NCBI RefSeq assembly: GCF_033118175.1 | Contig: NC_083697.1 | Coordinates: forward strand, 24,278,001 to 24,342,000 | From: Dama dama | Taxonomy: Eukaryota > Chordata > Mammalia > Artiodactyla > Cervidae | Length of the DNA stretch: 64,000 nucleotides | Reading direction: 5' to 3' | Part shown: positions 45,691-57,942 of the stretch, piece after piece | Position numbering within the stretch: position 1 is the first letter of the stretch | Layout: the number at the start of each line of letters is the position of its first letter | The notes under the pieces: model-generated | Told to the model about the DNA's origin: nothing | Databases searched by the model: none | Seen by the model: the letters and a program-made list of their open reading frames with translations, nothing else | Position numbers and translations under genes: made by a program

Positions 45691-48029
45691 TTCCACTTAA
45701 CAAATGTCAGTTTGACCAAATCATAACAACATACAATGAAGTACTAACCATCAATAAAATGGAATGAACTACTGATACACACAATAATATGAATGAATCT
45801 CAATATTTATGTTGAAAGAATGTAGGGAAAGAATCTGTGCTGTGTTTGCTGCTGTATTCTATTACTCACTACTTAGCTACTTTAACATACAGAAGTTATT
45901 AACACAATGTTTTACAGAATGTAAGGTACTTAAAGACAATTTGTGGTTTTGATTAAATTATTTACAGGTATAGATAACACACAAATTAACCTAGAATACT
46001 TTTAGGAGAAGAATCCTTTGAGATAAATATATCCAGCTGCTCCCCCATCCCACCGGAATTTGCACGATTTACCCAAAGTCATATATTTAGTAGAAAACCT
46101 AGATGTCTAGCAAGTTATTTCCACTCTCTCTGAAGATCTCTTCTGAATTATGAATAAGCCACAATTTTAAAACATAATTTTTAGCAACTGGTCTTATGAA
46201 ATCCACTATCTGGGGACTTTTTCCTAAGGAAAAAATAAAGTTAACCACAAGGAAATGCTTCAGATGAAATTGATAAGTGATGATTCAAGGTTTCTTTCAG
46301 TCTTGTTTCTTTATTCAATAAAATCCTCTGGTGGAGAAGACATTTACTTACCTTCATGTATTTTCTCCACAAACAAAATATGGAGAAAATGGAACGCTAT
46401 GACTGGAGGCAAACAAAACAGTATTTTGTTCACTCTAAAAATGAATTAGAAATCTTCTCACAAGTCCCAGAATCTCTAAAGGAACTTTCCCGAATCTGTG
46501 GTGATTCCCTCCAGATGGTAACCAAACATTCCTGGCTGCTTCCAAACCACCACACCAGTTTCTCAGCTGGTAAGGATTTAACAATGGAATGTGGAAGGTG
46601 ACTGAGATTCTAATGATCATTTACCTCTGGCTTGTGCAGCATCTTTTCAATTCTCCCAGAACTCCTAAGACTGATGCTCTGATATCACCAGGGTAACTGA
46701 CTTAATATTACCAAGCTTACTTACCTATTACTCTCTCACTGAAAGAACCTGTGTACCCAAAGGGTTAAAATATACTTTGCTCCAGGTTTCCTAACTTTTA
46801 TACCTCCTCAGTTTAGCTTAAAATATTTAATTTTTTTCTTTCAGTTTTGATGACATTTGAAATACATAGTTAAATTACAAGAGAGAGCTAATGCCTTCAG
46901 TTAATTACTTAGTTATAGATATTCAGGAATGCCCACCCATTACATAGAGCAATAGTTCTTAAAGATGGTCCTTTCTCACTAATAGTCTTGCTTCATACTA
47001 AATGAGAAAATAAAAGCCTTCAGTGGAAATCCCCTCATCTTCCCACCACCTACACAAATGAACTGGCATCTCTGCCCCTCTTCTCCTTTTAGCTTATTTT
47101 GCAGAAATGACTTACTGTCTGTCAAAGGTCCAGCTTTATTTATGCTCTGGCTCACAGTCACAAGGACCTCCATCCATCAGTTACCGCCCCCCGCCCCCCC
47201 CCCCCCCCGCATTGGATCATTCTCATCAGCATACAATTTACTCTAATTTCTTCTTTTTTAAAAAAAAATTATCTTATTTTGATTCTGTATTACCCTTCAA
47301 CTATATCCCATGTCTCTGCTCCTTTTTTCAAGTCAAACATCTTAAGGGTTGTTCTCACAGGCTCACTTCATTTGACTTCTAATCCAGTCTTTCCAAAAAA
47401 TGTTTCTTGCATGCATGTGTCAAAACGATATATCCTAATAGAGTCAAATAATCTTTTAAGGAATTTTAAAACAGAGAGCAAATCCTTAGTCATCTTACCC
47501 TTCTCCCCCAATTTCCTTCCCTGGAGGCAACTACTCAAGTCTTTTAGTGAACTTCCTTGGAATTCCCTTGAAACAATAGGTACACCACTATTCTTGGTCT
47601 TTATGTTTTACACAATATCTCTTATTCTCTCACTATGGTACATGTGGATCTATCTCTCCTCTTCTATCACCATCACTCACACACACAGACACACACAAAT
47701 TTTATCCCCTCAACCTCTTCAGCTAGTCATAGTGCAATTTTGTTAATATTTATGTTCACAGTTTACATTATTATGTCTATGTGTGATTTAGAGCTGACCC
47801 ATGTAGTAAACCTATTATTAGTCTTCCTTTCCATCATGATATTTTTCTTCTAGAGACAGTTTCTTTTTCTTTTTTTCACTTTCTATTCTTTTTTTTAAGT
47901 GGGCGTGTGTGTTTCTTTGAAAAATTGTTTTTTGTCTTTTTAAAAAGAAGAATTCTCACATAAAAAAAGAGATAGTGTAGAAATATGCTTTTTTAAAAAA
48001 GAATACTTCATAAGTGGCTCTAGCAGACA
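45691..48029. other. Unassigned intergenic sequence
   Basis: The 81-codon frame at 46,356-46,601 and the 155-codon frame at 47,279-47,746 have no recognisable domains; the second is low-complexity and crosses a CA-rich stretch. Confidence 0.45.
47186..47210. repeat. C homopolymer tract
   Basis: Three C runs separated by single Gs, the longest about 15 Cs. The opposite strand is a G-run cluster. Confidence 0.9.
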
Positions 48030-48515
48030 CTCCTGGCGCCCACCTACGTCTGTTCAGCCCTTACTACTGTGGAGCAGGCTATTTTGACTTCCACCTGTGA
48101 ATACACTGCCATCTCTTTTCATAAGAGTTTTCTTTAGGACTAGTGTCCTCTCCATTGAGGTGCACTGCAATCCAAACGTACCAGAGAATGACTACTCCCT
48201 GGGAGTGGTCCTTAAGTAATGACTGCAGGGGGTTGTGTAATTGTCCTAGCTCTCTCAGGTGATATACCCTGAAGGACAAGTTCAAAGTGCAGCACTCTGA
48301 AGTTCAAGTTCAGAGTTCCCCGCTGAAAATAAGCTCCAGCCTCTCACAATGACCGTTTGATAGCACATTCTTTATTGACTTGACTACCTTCTTGTTTCTG
48401 TATCACTCCACTAATGGTGTTTCCTGGGATAACTTCCCAAATAAATGACTTGTACTTGAATCTGTCTTTCCATGCCTGCCTCCTGAAAAATACAAACTAA
48501 CACTATAGTGCTGGG
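48030..48515 (+). mobile_element. Ancient ERVL/MaLR-class LTR (sense)
   Basis: The 3' part reads GGTGTTTCCTGGGATAACTT, CCCAAATAAATGACTTGTAC and ends near ACAAACTAACAC, which fits the conserved end of ERVL-class LTRs including a polyadenylation signal. Subfamily not assigned. Confidence 0.5.
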
Positions 48516-48644
48516 TATTTCCTGTTACATCACTTTTTAGGGTACATGTTATCTGCTGTTTCTCAATTTTAGAGATGCTAAGACTGATAGGAGGCTGCAG
48601 GTGGTGTCAGCCTCATTTCTCCATTATAAAGTTCCCTTGCCTGC

Positions 48645-49172
48645 CTGTATTAGTCAGGGTTCTCCAGAGAAACAGAACCGATAGGATAGACAGATAGGTA
48701 TTTATCATAAGGAATTGGCTCACCTGATCATGGATGGTTAGAAGTTCTAAGATCTGAGGTCAGTAAGCTGGAGACCCAGGACAGCAGATGGTGCAGTTCC
48801 AAACCAAGTCCAAATGTCTGAGAAGGAGGAGAGCTGATGGTGTATATTCCAGCATGAAAAATAGCAAGCTCGAGACCCAAGAGCCAATGTTTCAGTTCAA
48901 TTCTGAAGACAGGAAAAAGACCAATGTCTCAACTCAAGGAAGTAAGTCAAGAGGAGTTACCTTTTAGTTGTGGAAGAGACATCATGTTGTTCTATTCAGG
49001 CCTTCAGCTGACTGGATGAGGATCACCGACTTTAGGGAGGGCAACCTAGTTTAGTGTCTACTGATTCAAATGTTAATATCTCCCAGAAACACAGACACAC
49101 CCAGAATAATGTTTAACCAAGTATATGGGCACCCCTCAGCCCAGCCAAGTTGACACAAAATTAGCCATCACA
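48645..49172. mobile_element. Ancient interspersed repeat (GTATTAGTCAGGGTTCTCCA type)
   Basis: It begins GTATTAGTCAGGGTTCTCCA and ends AGTTGACACAAAATTAGCCA, a widespread old mammalian repeat that I recognise by sequence but cannot assign confidently to a family. Confidence 0.6.
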
Positions 49173-51235
49173 TTATCTTTCACCTAACAATTTTATCAGT
49201 TACTAATGGTTACTGCCTGGTCATATCATTTACCTGGTCAGATGTTTAAAATGGCGATTTAAAAAAAAATGCCAGTATTCCTTCTGCATTTATTACCTGA
49301 AATTCTATCCATACGAACTTTCCCTTCCTTATCAATTGTTTTATTACTCTGAAATATAGTGTTTACAGAAAGAATGCAATAAATATATCTTTTCTGATGA
49401 CTTGGTTTTCTAAGGAGTTATCACTAATTTAATCCCAAACTATGTCAGCTGTCTAAATTATTTTCAGTATGTGACTCCCATCGGATGCTCTATCAATTTC
49501 ATCTTCCTAAACTGAGCTCCCCAAGGATTTTCTGACTTCATGAAGAAGCTTCTGGATGATTATCCTCTAGACCTGATCCACAGCAGTCATCCTGGGATCT
49601 CCCTTCATTAGAATTCCCTCCAGCTGTTTCCTGTGTGGGAGCTCCTATTCTCTGAATGCTGTTTTTCCTCGTTATATTTAAGTGAAGCATATCCCCCAGG
49701 TTTCTTTAAGAGAGAGTGTATGATAATTTCAAATTCTAGGTTGGAAGCATTTTTCTTTTCTTCTTTTTTTTTTTCATGGCAATACTTTTTGTTTTAGAGC
49801 ATTTGTTTTCTAGCTCTTGATGTTTTTCTTGATAGCTTCAGTTCCTATTTTTTTCATCTTGAGAGAAAAAATCCTGCATTAAAGGACTGTGGAGTCTGCT
49901 TTTTATCAACTGCTAAGTGTATGAGGGAGACAGCAGAGGTGGGGTGGGTTCATACTCAGCTGCAGGGCTGAATATGGCACCCCAGCCATATTTCTCTCAG
50001 CCATTCATTGTGGTGAGAGCCAGCTTCAGTCCATTTTCACTCCTCATTCTTTGTTTGTGAACTCTCCTTCTCCTTGGAAGCTTGTAGGATTTCCAAACAA
50101 TTTCAGAGTGCTGGGGAACAGCATTTGGAAATTTCACAGTGCTTTGTGTGCTTGATATTTATCTGTTTAGTTGGACATTCAGGGAAGGTCTGAAGTCCTT
50201 CAGTGACAGGAAATTTTGTTGAATAATTTTCTTGGTTATTTCCTCTGGTGAGCTTTTTCTTTCTGGAACTCCTAATATTTGAATCTTAAATTTTCTAGAC
50301 TGTTCTTTTAATATTTCTCATCTTTTGGATTTTTTTGCTCTACATCTGGAAGATATCGACACCTTTCTTCCACTCCTACTATCTTGTTTTTAATTTCCAG
50401 GAGCCCAATTTTGTTTCCTGAATACTTTTGGGCATTGCCATTTCATTGGTAAATCTTTCAATATGTACCTCTAAAATTACTCCTTTAATAATAACAACAC
50501 TTTTATCACAACAGAAAAAGTTAAGTCTTTAATATCAAAAGTCTAGGGACTCTTTAAATTTCCTGCGGTAAAAAAGATTTTTTTGTTTGAAGCAGTGTTC
50601 AAATAAGTTTATGTATTTCAATTGCTTATTTTTCATGTTATCTTTTAATGTTTAGTTCTTCCTTGTTTATTTTTTCCAACCATTGAGTTACTGAACAGTC
50701 AGGTCATTAATGATGTAGAGTTTTCCACAGTTTAGACTCAACTGATTGTATTTATGCTGATTTTACATCTTCCTCTTTCCTCTGCATTAACTATAAAATG
50801 CTGTCACCTGAAGACTTTATTAGAATCAGATTTGACTTTTTGAGGGGGGCATTAATACTTTCAGGAAGCAAAAAAGTTCTAATTTGTTCTTTATTTTCAT
50901 GATTTAGCAGCCATTGATGATCATTGCCTTTATTATTCCATTTAATGGTATAAAATATTATAAACATATTTCTTTCTGAATTTATTAGCTGTATGTCTAC
51001 AAAGGAAAAATTGCTCTCATCAACTTTTTCATTACCTGAGTTACAGTTAGTGCATGGTACAATTAGCAAATGCTTAATATTTTCCTTTTGTCAGTTTTCA
51101 AAATGATGAGTAGGTTTATTAGCATCTTCCAAGGATTACAATGAGTTCTTTTTAAATTGTCATCATTATGAACATCTAGATTTAAACGTATTTGATTTGT
51201 TTCAATACCTTGTAGATTTTACCCCCTTTAGTCCT
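49173..51235. other. Probable ancient LINE-derived and unassigned sequence
   Basis: The part at about 49,740-50,460 has the T-rich texture of an antisense old L1 3' region (TCTTTTGGATTTTTTTGCTC), but I cannot place it firmly. The rest is unassigned. Confidence 0.35.
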
Positions 51236-51251
51236 CTAATGGTGTAATTTT

Positions 51252-51533
51252 ATTTTTAATTATTTGTTTTTGGCTGTGTGGGGTCTTTGTTGTTTTGCAA
51301 GGGCTTTCTTTAGTTGCAGTGAGTGGCAGCTACTTTCCAGTTGTAGTGCAAAGGCTCCTTGTTGTGCTGGCTTCTTTTGTTGTGAAACATGGGCTCTAGG
51401 TGTCTGGGCTTCAGTGGATGTGGTGCACAGGCTTAGTTGCCCTGAGGCATATGCAATCTTCCTGGACCAGGGATCGAACCTGTGTCCCTGCATTGGAGGC
51501 AGATTCTTCACCACTGGACCACCAGGGAAGTCC
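51252..51533 (-). mobile_element. CHR-type SINE (antisense) with 16-bp TSD
   Basis: GGCTGTGTGGGGTCTTTGTT to GGACCACCAGGGAAGTCC. CTAATGGTGTAATTTT (51,236-51,251) and CTAATTGTGTAATTTT (51,534-51,549) differ by one base. Confidence 0.93.
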
Positions 51534-51549
51534 CTAATTGTGTAATTTT

Positions 51550-52352
51550 GACAGAGGAAAGCTTCTTCCGTTTGGCTTCTGAGTCCTTTTTACATAATCA
51601 TACTGTTTTGTTTTTTTTTTTGACAATTTCTTGTTTTGGATTTGACAAGTTGTTTCAGGCTCATTTGCATGATGTCTGAAACAATAAATTTGAATTGATA
51701 GTATCAATGTAAACTTATGATACATTTTACCTGAAAAAGTCCATAAATATTGAGTAACTCAGAAGCATTAAACACTCCTGGAAGCCTAGATTGTGATACC
51801 TAAAAAACATTTGCTTCTGAAAACCAGGAATCCTGGGTCTCCTTAGAGAAATGGCTGATTCCAGGTGTAGTGTTGTGTTTTCATCTGAAGCTTGGGATCT
51901 TCTTCCAAACTCAGTCTGTTATTGGCAGAATCCAGAAATTCATTGAAATTAAGTTCTATGTACAGATTGTAAATGAAGAATCCCCAAAGAAAAGGCTATA
52001 AGGAACCATTGACAATTTGAGGATCAAATTTTTAGAGACACTACTCTGACAGCAATGACAAGAATGGAGTGTGTGGGCAGTAGAAGCACAAGATGCCTAT
52101 AGACAGAGATTAATTCTGATTCTTCCTGGATATGGGGAAGGCCTAACACTAAGACAGCAGCAGTAGGGTAAAGAAACAGGGGACTGGTTTGCTAACTATT
52201 AAGAATGTATGACTGTCAGCATAACTGATGCCAACTTGGGCATGTACAAGTTCCTATCCTTCCACTGACCCTACCCAGAACTGTACACTGCAGCAAATCA
52301 TTTTACTGTCATCAAGAGCTGTGTAGTTACTAGATGCTATTTAATAATCATT
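51550..52352. other. Unassigned intergenic sequence
   Basis: No gene or confidently named repeat was seen. Confidence 0.5.
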
Positions 52353-52365
52353 AGGATCCAGTGGC

Positions 52366-52573
52366 TCCCCTGGTGGCTCGCCAATAAAGAGACAGCCTGC
52401 AGTGCAGAAGACCCGGGTTCGATCCTGGGTCAGGAAGATCCCCTAGAGAAGGGAATGGCAATCCACTCCAGTATTCTTGCTTGGAGAACCCCATGGACAG
52501 AGGAGCCTAGTGGGCTGCAGCCCATGGGGTTCCAAAGAGCCAGACACGACTGAGTGACTAACACTTTCACTTC
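52366..52573 (+). mobile_element. Bov-tA SINE (sense) with TSD
   Basis: TCCCCTGGTGGCTCGCCAAT to GTGACTAACACTTTCACTTC. AGGATCCAGTGGC (52,353-52,365) and AGGACCCAGTGGC (52,574-52,586) flank it. Confidence 0.95.
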
Positions 52574-52851
52574 AGGACCCAGTGGCCTCTGTGCTATCTT
52601 AGTCCTTGAACAAGGATGAAGACCTTCTCTGACATATTCCCAGAGCCCAGGATACTAGTTAGCCGTCTATAAATCTTAGGAATGCACTTACTGTTTCTAA
52701 GCACCACTCCCATTCCCTTGGCTAACTATAAAACTGCCCCAGTGGCCCCTCAGTAGTGTATGCAGTGCAACTGCAAATGCCTCTGGATCATAGTCCTTCT
52801 GATCCCATCCTGTAAGTTACTGAACAATAAACAAATCCGTTGATTACATGG

Positions 52852-53060
52852 ACTTCCCTGGAGACTCAGACTGTAAAGAATCTGTCTGCAGAGCTGGAAA
52901 CCCGAGTTCCATCCCTGGGTCTAGAAGATCCCCTGGAGGAGGGCATGGCAACCCACTCCAGTATTCTTGCCTGGAGAATTCCATGGACAGAAGAGCCTGG
53001 TGGGCTACAGTTCATGGGGTTGCAAAGAGTCTGACACTACTGAGCGACTTTCACTTTCAC
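52852..53060 (+). mobile_element. Bov-tA SINE (sense)
   Basis: ACTTCCCTGGAGACTCAGAC to GAGCGACTTTCACTTTCAC. TGATTACAT and TGACTACAT flank it as a probable duplication. Confidence 0.93.
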
Positions 53061-53280
53061 TGACTACATTGAGCTGCCTGTCTCATTTTTTTCAGCTGCA
53101 AGATATCTTCTCAGTTTGGTGGGCATTTTTCATTTCCTTTTGTCCTCCAACGAAGAGGAAGTAAGGTCAGGTCTTAGTGAGTGGTGTGCGCGTGTAGGGG
53201 AGGGCACTGGGTTATGGGCAAGCGCTGCAAACAACTATTTTGGTGCTAGGGACAAGCTACGGGAAAGCCCTGAGAGGGGT

Positions 53281-53356
53281 GGTTTAGTCGCTAAGTCGAG
53301 TCCGACTCTTGCGGCCCCAGGGACTGTAGCCCGCAGGCTCCTCTGTCCACGGAGGT
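53281..53356 (-). mobile_element. Bov-tA SINE fragment (antisense)
   Basis: GGTTTAGTCGCTAAGTCGAG to CAGGCTCCTCTGTCCACGGA only, about 600 bp upstream of the PAPSS1 CpG island. Confidence 0.85.
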
Positions 53357-54343
53357 GGAAAGGAAGGTAACTCTCAGAGGAAGCTCCCTCCATCCCCAGC
53401 CCATCCTCAGGTGAAGTAGCCACGGAATTCTCAGGTGAGTTTGAACATGTCCTCTACAGATGGGCATTCCACTCAGTGGTAACCAAAGGCTCTCCCTCAG
53501 CCTGGATTTCATTCCACTAAGGATTTCATGAGAAGCTAATAAAATACATGCCCCTTCTTGACTTGGCCGGTGAGAAGTACCTGACAGAAATCTCCTCAAG
53601 AGATGTCTTCTGGTGGGGACGGAGGCACCTGGCAGATAACCGCTAAAACCAGAAGAGATGTTAACTACTGATGGTGTATTGACTTTTTTTTTTTTTAATT
53701 GTTGGGCAGAATTTCAACACGAAGCGGAATGTGTGGACAATAAGCTGTTAAATCTTCTCTTTGAGATGCTGGAAAATTCCTTTTTATATGTGCCCAAGCC
53801 GAGATGAGCACAGATTTGGAAGATAGGAAACTGGTGGCCGGGCTTATGGAGGAAAAGACAGGGGCGGGAGACCACGTCCACGTCTTCTTTCTAGTAAACA
53901 GCAGCGGAGCTGGGAGCCTGGTGTCTTCCTTGTCTCTAGGTCTGGTCTTGGGACCCGGGTCCAGCCTCCACGCATGCGCAGCTCAAGGAGCGAGTCAGAG
54001 AGGCACGGGGGAAGTTCCACGACTACCTTCTCAGGCTCCGCCCCTTCCTCAGAATCAGAGGGAGGAGCGTCGTGCGCGCTCGCGTCGGTGCGCGCCCTGA
54101 AGCCCGCCCCCAACTCCTGCCTCTGGTCGCTCCACCCCGCACACCTCTGCCCCGGACCCGTTTCGGAGGCGCGGCCGACGCGGCGCGCAGTCAGAGCCAC
54201 GAGCACGAGCGCGTGCCTACGACTGCGCGGCCAGCCCCGTCGCGAGGAGGCCCCGCCTTCCCGCCCCGCCCCCGCCGGCCTCAGGTCCTCTGGCTTAGCT
54301 CACGGCGCTGAGAATCCCGCCACCCGCGCGCGCTCTGTAAGCC

Positions 54344-54403
54344 ATGGAGGTCCCCGGTAGCCTCTGCAAGAAAGTCAAACTGAGCAATAACGCGCAGAAC
54401 TGG
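54344..54403 (+). CDS. PAPSS1: PAPSS1 coding exon 1 (partial gene; N-terminal 20 residues)
   Basis: This is the first coding exon of bifunctional 3'-phosphoadenosine-5'-phosphosulfate synthase 1. The enzyme joins ATP sulfurylase and APS kinase activities to make PAPS, the sulfate donor for sulfotransferases in cytosol and nucleus. The 20 encoded residues (MEVPGSLCKKVKLSNNAQNW) match the N terminus of mammalian PAPSS1, which I recall with Ile instead of Val at position 3. The start is well supported: an in-frame TAA lies at 54,338-54,340, two codons upstream, and the ATG has a strong Kozak context (G at -3, G at +4). The exon ends in phase 0 after the Trp codon, directly at a GTGAGT donor. The APS kinase and sulfurylase domains are encoded by later exons outside the window. 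The exon lies inside a CpG island, as expected for a housekeeping gene. Other gene identities are unlikely given the exact peptide and the splice position. Confidence 0.95.
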
Positions 54404-54409
54404 GTGAGT
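54404..54409 (+). other. PAPSS1: 5' splice donor of PAPSS1 intron 1
   Basis: GTGAGT directly follows the TGG codon. It is a consensus U1-type donor and leaves the frame in phase 0, which fits the known continuation of PAPSS1 with a Gly-Met-Gln segment in exon 2. The acceptor is beyond the window. Confidence 0.9.
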
Positions 54410-55469
54410 CGAAGCAGATGTGTGGAGGAGGCTCTCAGAGGCTCCGGCTGCAGATCCATTCGGAGCCGCTGCCCGCTCCTTCTGCATGCATCCTGCTTGG
54501 AGAATCGGGGATGGTACCCGAGGCCGCGGCGCCTTCCAGCAGGGACGGAGGGTGGTGCCGGGTGGCGTGGCGTGGCGTGGCGGGGGCGGGGGTCTCTGAC
54601 TGGGCTCTGCAGGCAGTCGGATCCACGGTCCGTGGGAAGAACGCCTGCTTCTCCAGCTCCACGGCTCGGATGAGACCTCGAGGACTATCTTTCGGGAGTG
54701 AGCTGGCGGCTGCTGAAATCTTCTCCCGTGAGGGGAAGCTGCCCGCATCCCTTCCAGTGGCCTGAAGGTCTGCAGAGGAAGCGGAGGCAGGCGCCTTTGG
54801 TGCATTCCTGGTTTTTCTTGGCTCTGCCAGTGCAGTTAGCCCAGGTTTGGGTCCGTCTCCATGTCTTTCCATTTCTGACTTACAACATGAAGGGAGAGTA
54901 CCCAACAATGTGGCCATTCATGAGTTGAGACTGCCCTGAACTGAGGTTCTTTGTGACTCGGTGTTAAATTGGACTATTTAACAAATAACATGGAAACTAA
55001 AATGTAGGGGGAAACTAATGGTTTATAACATTTAGCAAGGACTGCCAGTTGGCTTTGATGGTGAAGTGTTCTGTCCTCAGAAGGTTGCTTCCTTCCTTAA
55101 TTATTCTTGCTAAGAAACTGCCTTAAGCTAAGGTTTTGTAAGTGAGGTGGGAGTCGGGTGGGGGAGGTGGTGTCCAACTCTGGAGGCCGGAAAGGCCTTG
55201 GTTTTAAGTCTGGATGGAAAATTTTTTTCACAGTACAGCAAGATCATGAGGTTTAAATGCAGCCTTGTAAGTCATCATTACTCTTGGTGAATCGAAGAAG
55301 AAAAAAACCATTCAGACAAGTGTTCATTTTAAGTCATTAATTTACCATTTCTGAGGTTACCAAGGATTCTCACCCAATTCCTTTCTCCTTCTAATTAACT
55401 TCTCTGTTCCTTTAGGTGATGAGGAGGAAGAGGAGATAAAAGGTGAATTAGAACATTGAGAAGGAGCCC

Positions 55470-55640
55470 TGGACTACCAGTCTGGTCTCTGGTTCCAACT
55501 TTGCCATTTAGTAGTTGTTTGATCCTGAGTGAAAACACTCGACTTCTTTAAACCTCAGCTGACTTAAAGATATAATAGCCTGTACTTCTCTAGACAGTTT
55601 TGAGGAGTAAAGAAGGTAATGATTTGGAAGGTCAGTGATA
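55470..55640 (-). repeat. MIR (antisense) in PAPSS1 intron 1
   Basis: CTGGTCTCTGGTTCCAACTT, TTTGATCCTGAGTGAAAACA and TTTAAACCTCAGCTGACTTA fit a diverged antisense MIR. Confidence 0.55.
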
Positions 55641-55989
55641 CCACTGCTATGCAATTGTTGATATTGCTCCTGTTACTCTGAGGTATTACCTGGTTAGGGA
55701 CATAGGGTTGGTTAAATTAGAGTATTTACAGGTCATTTCAGCTACACTGTCTGTAACTCATTTACTGTTCCACTTGCCAAAAAGTGCATGTGCTTTGTAG
55801 AAGCCCTCAGAGAAGATGAGAAATGAGGGAATCGGTGCTTGCCTTCCAGCTGGTCATGGCCTGGTTGGGATTATAATTGGCATTTGCTGGATGATGAATA
55901 TATCATTACAGGCCCAGTTATTTTATCACAGTTTAGAGGAGAGATTAGTTTAGTCTGGATGTTTTGGAGAGGATTATGGAAGAGAGGCC

Positions 55990-56178
55990 TTCCCTGGTGG
56001 CTCAGACGGTAATCCGCCTGCAATGAGGGAGACCTGGGTTGGGAAGATCCCTGGAGAAGGGAACAACTACCCTTTCCAGTATTCTGGCCTCAAGAATTTC
56101 ATGGACACAGGAGCCTGGCAGACTACAGTCCATGGGGTTGCAAAGAGTTGGACACGACTGAGCAACTTTCACTTTTGT
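55990..56178 (+). mobile_element. Bov-tA SINE (sense)
   Basis: CTTCCCTGGTGGCTCAGACG to GACTGAGCAACTTTCACTTT, with a small deletion in the tRNA-like part. Confidence 0.92.
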
Positions 56179-57129
56179 GGAGAAGTGTGCTTAGGTTTTG
56201 AGGTAGATGGAAGCTGTATGAATAAGGTCTAGGAACAAAAATAATTTATATTATTTATTGTAATATTATTATAACTACTATAAATAATAATAATTGTTAG
56301 TTACTCCAGAAACAGTGAAGAGACCTGTTTATCTGTTCTGGAGGGCTTTTGTTGACTGAAGATAAGATTGAATAAGCAGTCTGGGGCTAGGGTATATAGT
56401 TGTTAATGTTTGGCTGCTGAGTTGAGACTAGATCCTGTGGGAGATTTTTGATGAAGCTAGAATTTTTAATTTTAAGGGCCTTGTAAATCTTTCTTTGCCC
56501 CAATAGGGAACACCCATCATTTTTGCCTCTCATATACATCAACTGATAGCCACATGTGTAGAGAATGCACACACCTTTCAAGTTCCCAACATGCGATGAA
56601 ATTGGTATTCCAGAGGGACTGGTCTGCTGAAGAAAGTAGACGCTCTTAGAGCCCACATGTAGAAGTCCTGGCGAACAGAGAGGGTTAGAGTGAGGTTTAA
56701 ATGAATTAATAGATTTGAAGCATGCCTGTGCATCAGTTCAGGTGTTTTTCTTGTTATTGCTATTAAGTCATCCAGTCGTGAGGGTGCAACTGCAACTGGT
56801 CTAACGTGGTAGTGGGGAACAGAATAGCTGCATTAACAGCTCTCTAGGAGGAGTTACGAGGTACCTGACTAGAGTTAGGGAATGAGAGGGAGAGGTGTTC
56901 AAAGATGTTTAGCCCTGGGAGTTGGGGAGAGTAGTTGTGGCATGCAGGGAATTTGGAAAATAGATTGAGGGTTGGAGTGACGGTGATGATAAACACTAAC
57001 GAAAGTTTACTGTTCGCTGGAGACAGTTTGACATTATTTGGTAAATTAACTTAATGATTTTTTGTAACATTTTTGAGGTGAGTATCATGAGAGACAGTGG
57101 TTTAAAGCAAGGATCGTGGAACTGACTAC

Positions 57130-57320
57130 CTGGACTTGATCCTGGGTTTCACTGTTTACTCATTGTGTAACCTGTGGCTAGGCACTTTCTGTGCCTCCAC
57201 TTTGCTCATCTATAAAGTGGGAGTGATAGTCTCACAGGGATGTTGTGAAAATTAAAGGAGTTAATGTATGAAAAATGCTTACGACAGTGTCTGGCATATA
57301 GTGTTATGTGTCTGTTAGCC
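57130..57320 (-). repeat. MIR (antisense) in PAPSS1 intron 1
   Basis: GTGCCTCCACTTTGCTCATC, GGATGTTGTGAAAATTAAAG and CAGTGTCTGGCATATAGTG fit MIR. Confidence 0.75.
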
Positions 57321-57351
57321 CTTATTGTTGCAGTTATCCTCTTTGCGCCAG

Positions 57352-57942
57352 TTGTTGTTCAGTCACTCAGTTGTGTCTGACTCTTTGCGACCCCGTGGAC
57401 TGCGGCACTCCATGCTTTCCTGTCCGTGACCATCTCCTGGAGTTTGCTCAGGCTCATTGGTGTCCATTGACTCAGTGATGCCATTCAACCATCTCATCCT
57501 CTGCCGCCACCTTCTCCTTTTGCCTTCAATTGTTCCCAGCATCAGGGTCTTTCCCAATGAGTAGGCTCTTCTCATCAGGTGGCCAAAGTATTGGAGCTTC
57601 AGCATTGGTCCTTCCAATTAATATTCAGTGTTGATTTCCTTTAGGATTGACTGGTTTGATCTCCTTGCTGTGTCCAAAGGACCCTCAAGAGTTTTCTCCA
57701 ACACCATAGTTCAAAAGCATCAATTCTTCAGTGCTCAGCCTTCTTTATGGTCCAACTCTCACATCTATACATGACTCCTAGAAAAACCATAGCTTTGACT
57801 ATATGGACCTTTGTTGGCAAAGTCTTGTCTCTGCTTTTTAATATGCTATCTAGCTTTGTCATAGCTTTTCTTCCAAGAAGCAGATGTCTTAATTTCATGG
57901 CTGCAGTCACCATCTGCAGTGATTTTGGAGCCCAAGAAAATA
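57352..57942 (-). mobile_element. BovB LINE 3' fragment (antisense) in PAPSS1 intron 1
   Basis: It starts with GTTGTTCAGTCACTCAGTTG and extends to the region encoding KAMVFLGVMYRCESWTIKKA on the minus strand, in two frames (57,617-57,363 and 57,913-57,728) separated by mutations. It opposes the direction of PAPSS1 transcription. Confidence 0.9.

Larger units (their letters stand above)
53940..54690 (+). promoter_or_regulatory. PAPSS1: CpG-island promoter and 5' UTR of PAPSS1
   Basis: CpG dinucleotides and G+C rise abruptly here, unlike the AT-rich flanks on both sides. Sp1-type GC boxes are visible at 54,038-54,044 and 54,103-54,110, with a compound run at 54,261-54,280. A near-consensus NRF1 palindrome (CGCATGCGCA) lies at 53,971-53,980. 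I see no TATA box in a sensible position, so initiation is probably dispersed. The 5' UTR probably starts within about 54,100-54,300, but no start site can be fixed from sequence alone. A short GGCGT tandem lies at about 54,562-54,590 in the first intron. The long minus-strand frames in this interval are by-products of high G+C. Confidence 0.85.

Noticed and set aside
46356..46601. 81-codon frame with a protein-like composition
   Set aside because: No recognised family, start context or splice signals; left as unassigned.
47279..47746. 155-codon plus-strand frame
   Set aside because: Low-complexity Leu/Ser/His-rich translation crossing a CA-rich stretch; no recognisable domain.
53160..53300. 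Possible upstream PAPSS1 exon or start in GT-rich sequence
   Set aside because: No CpG enrichment or coding similarity, and a SINE fragment begins at 53,281.
54281..54917. 174- and 160-codon minus-strand frames in the CpG island
   Set aside because: High G+C removes stop codons by chance. No domain is recognisable, and the frames overlap the PAPSS1 exon.
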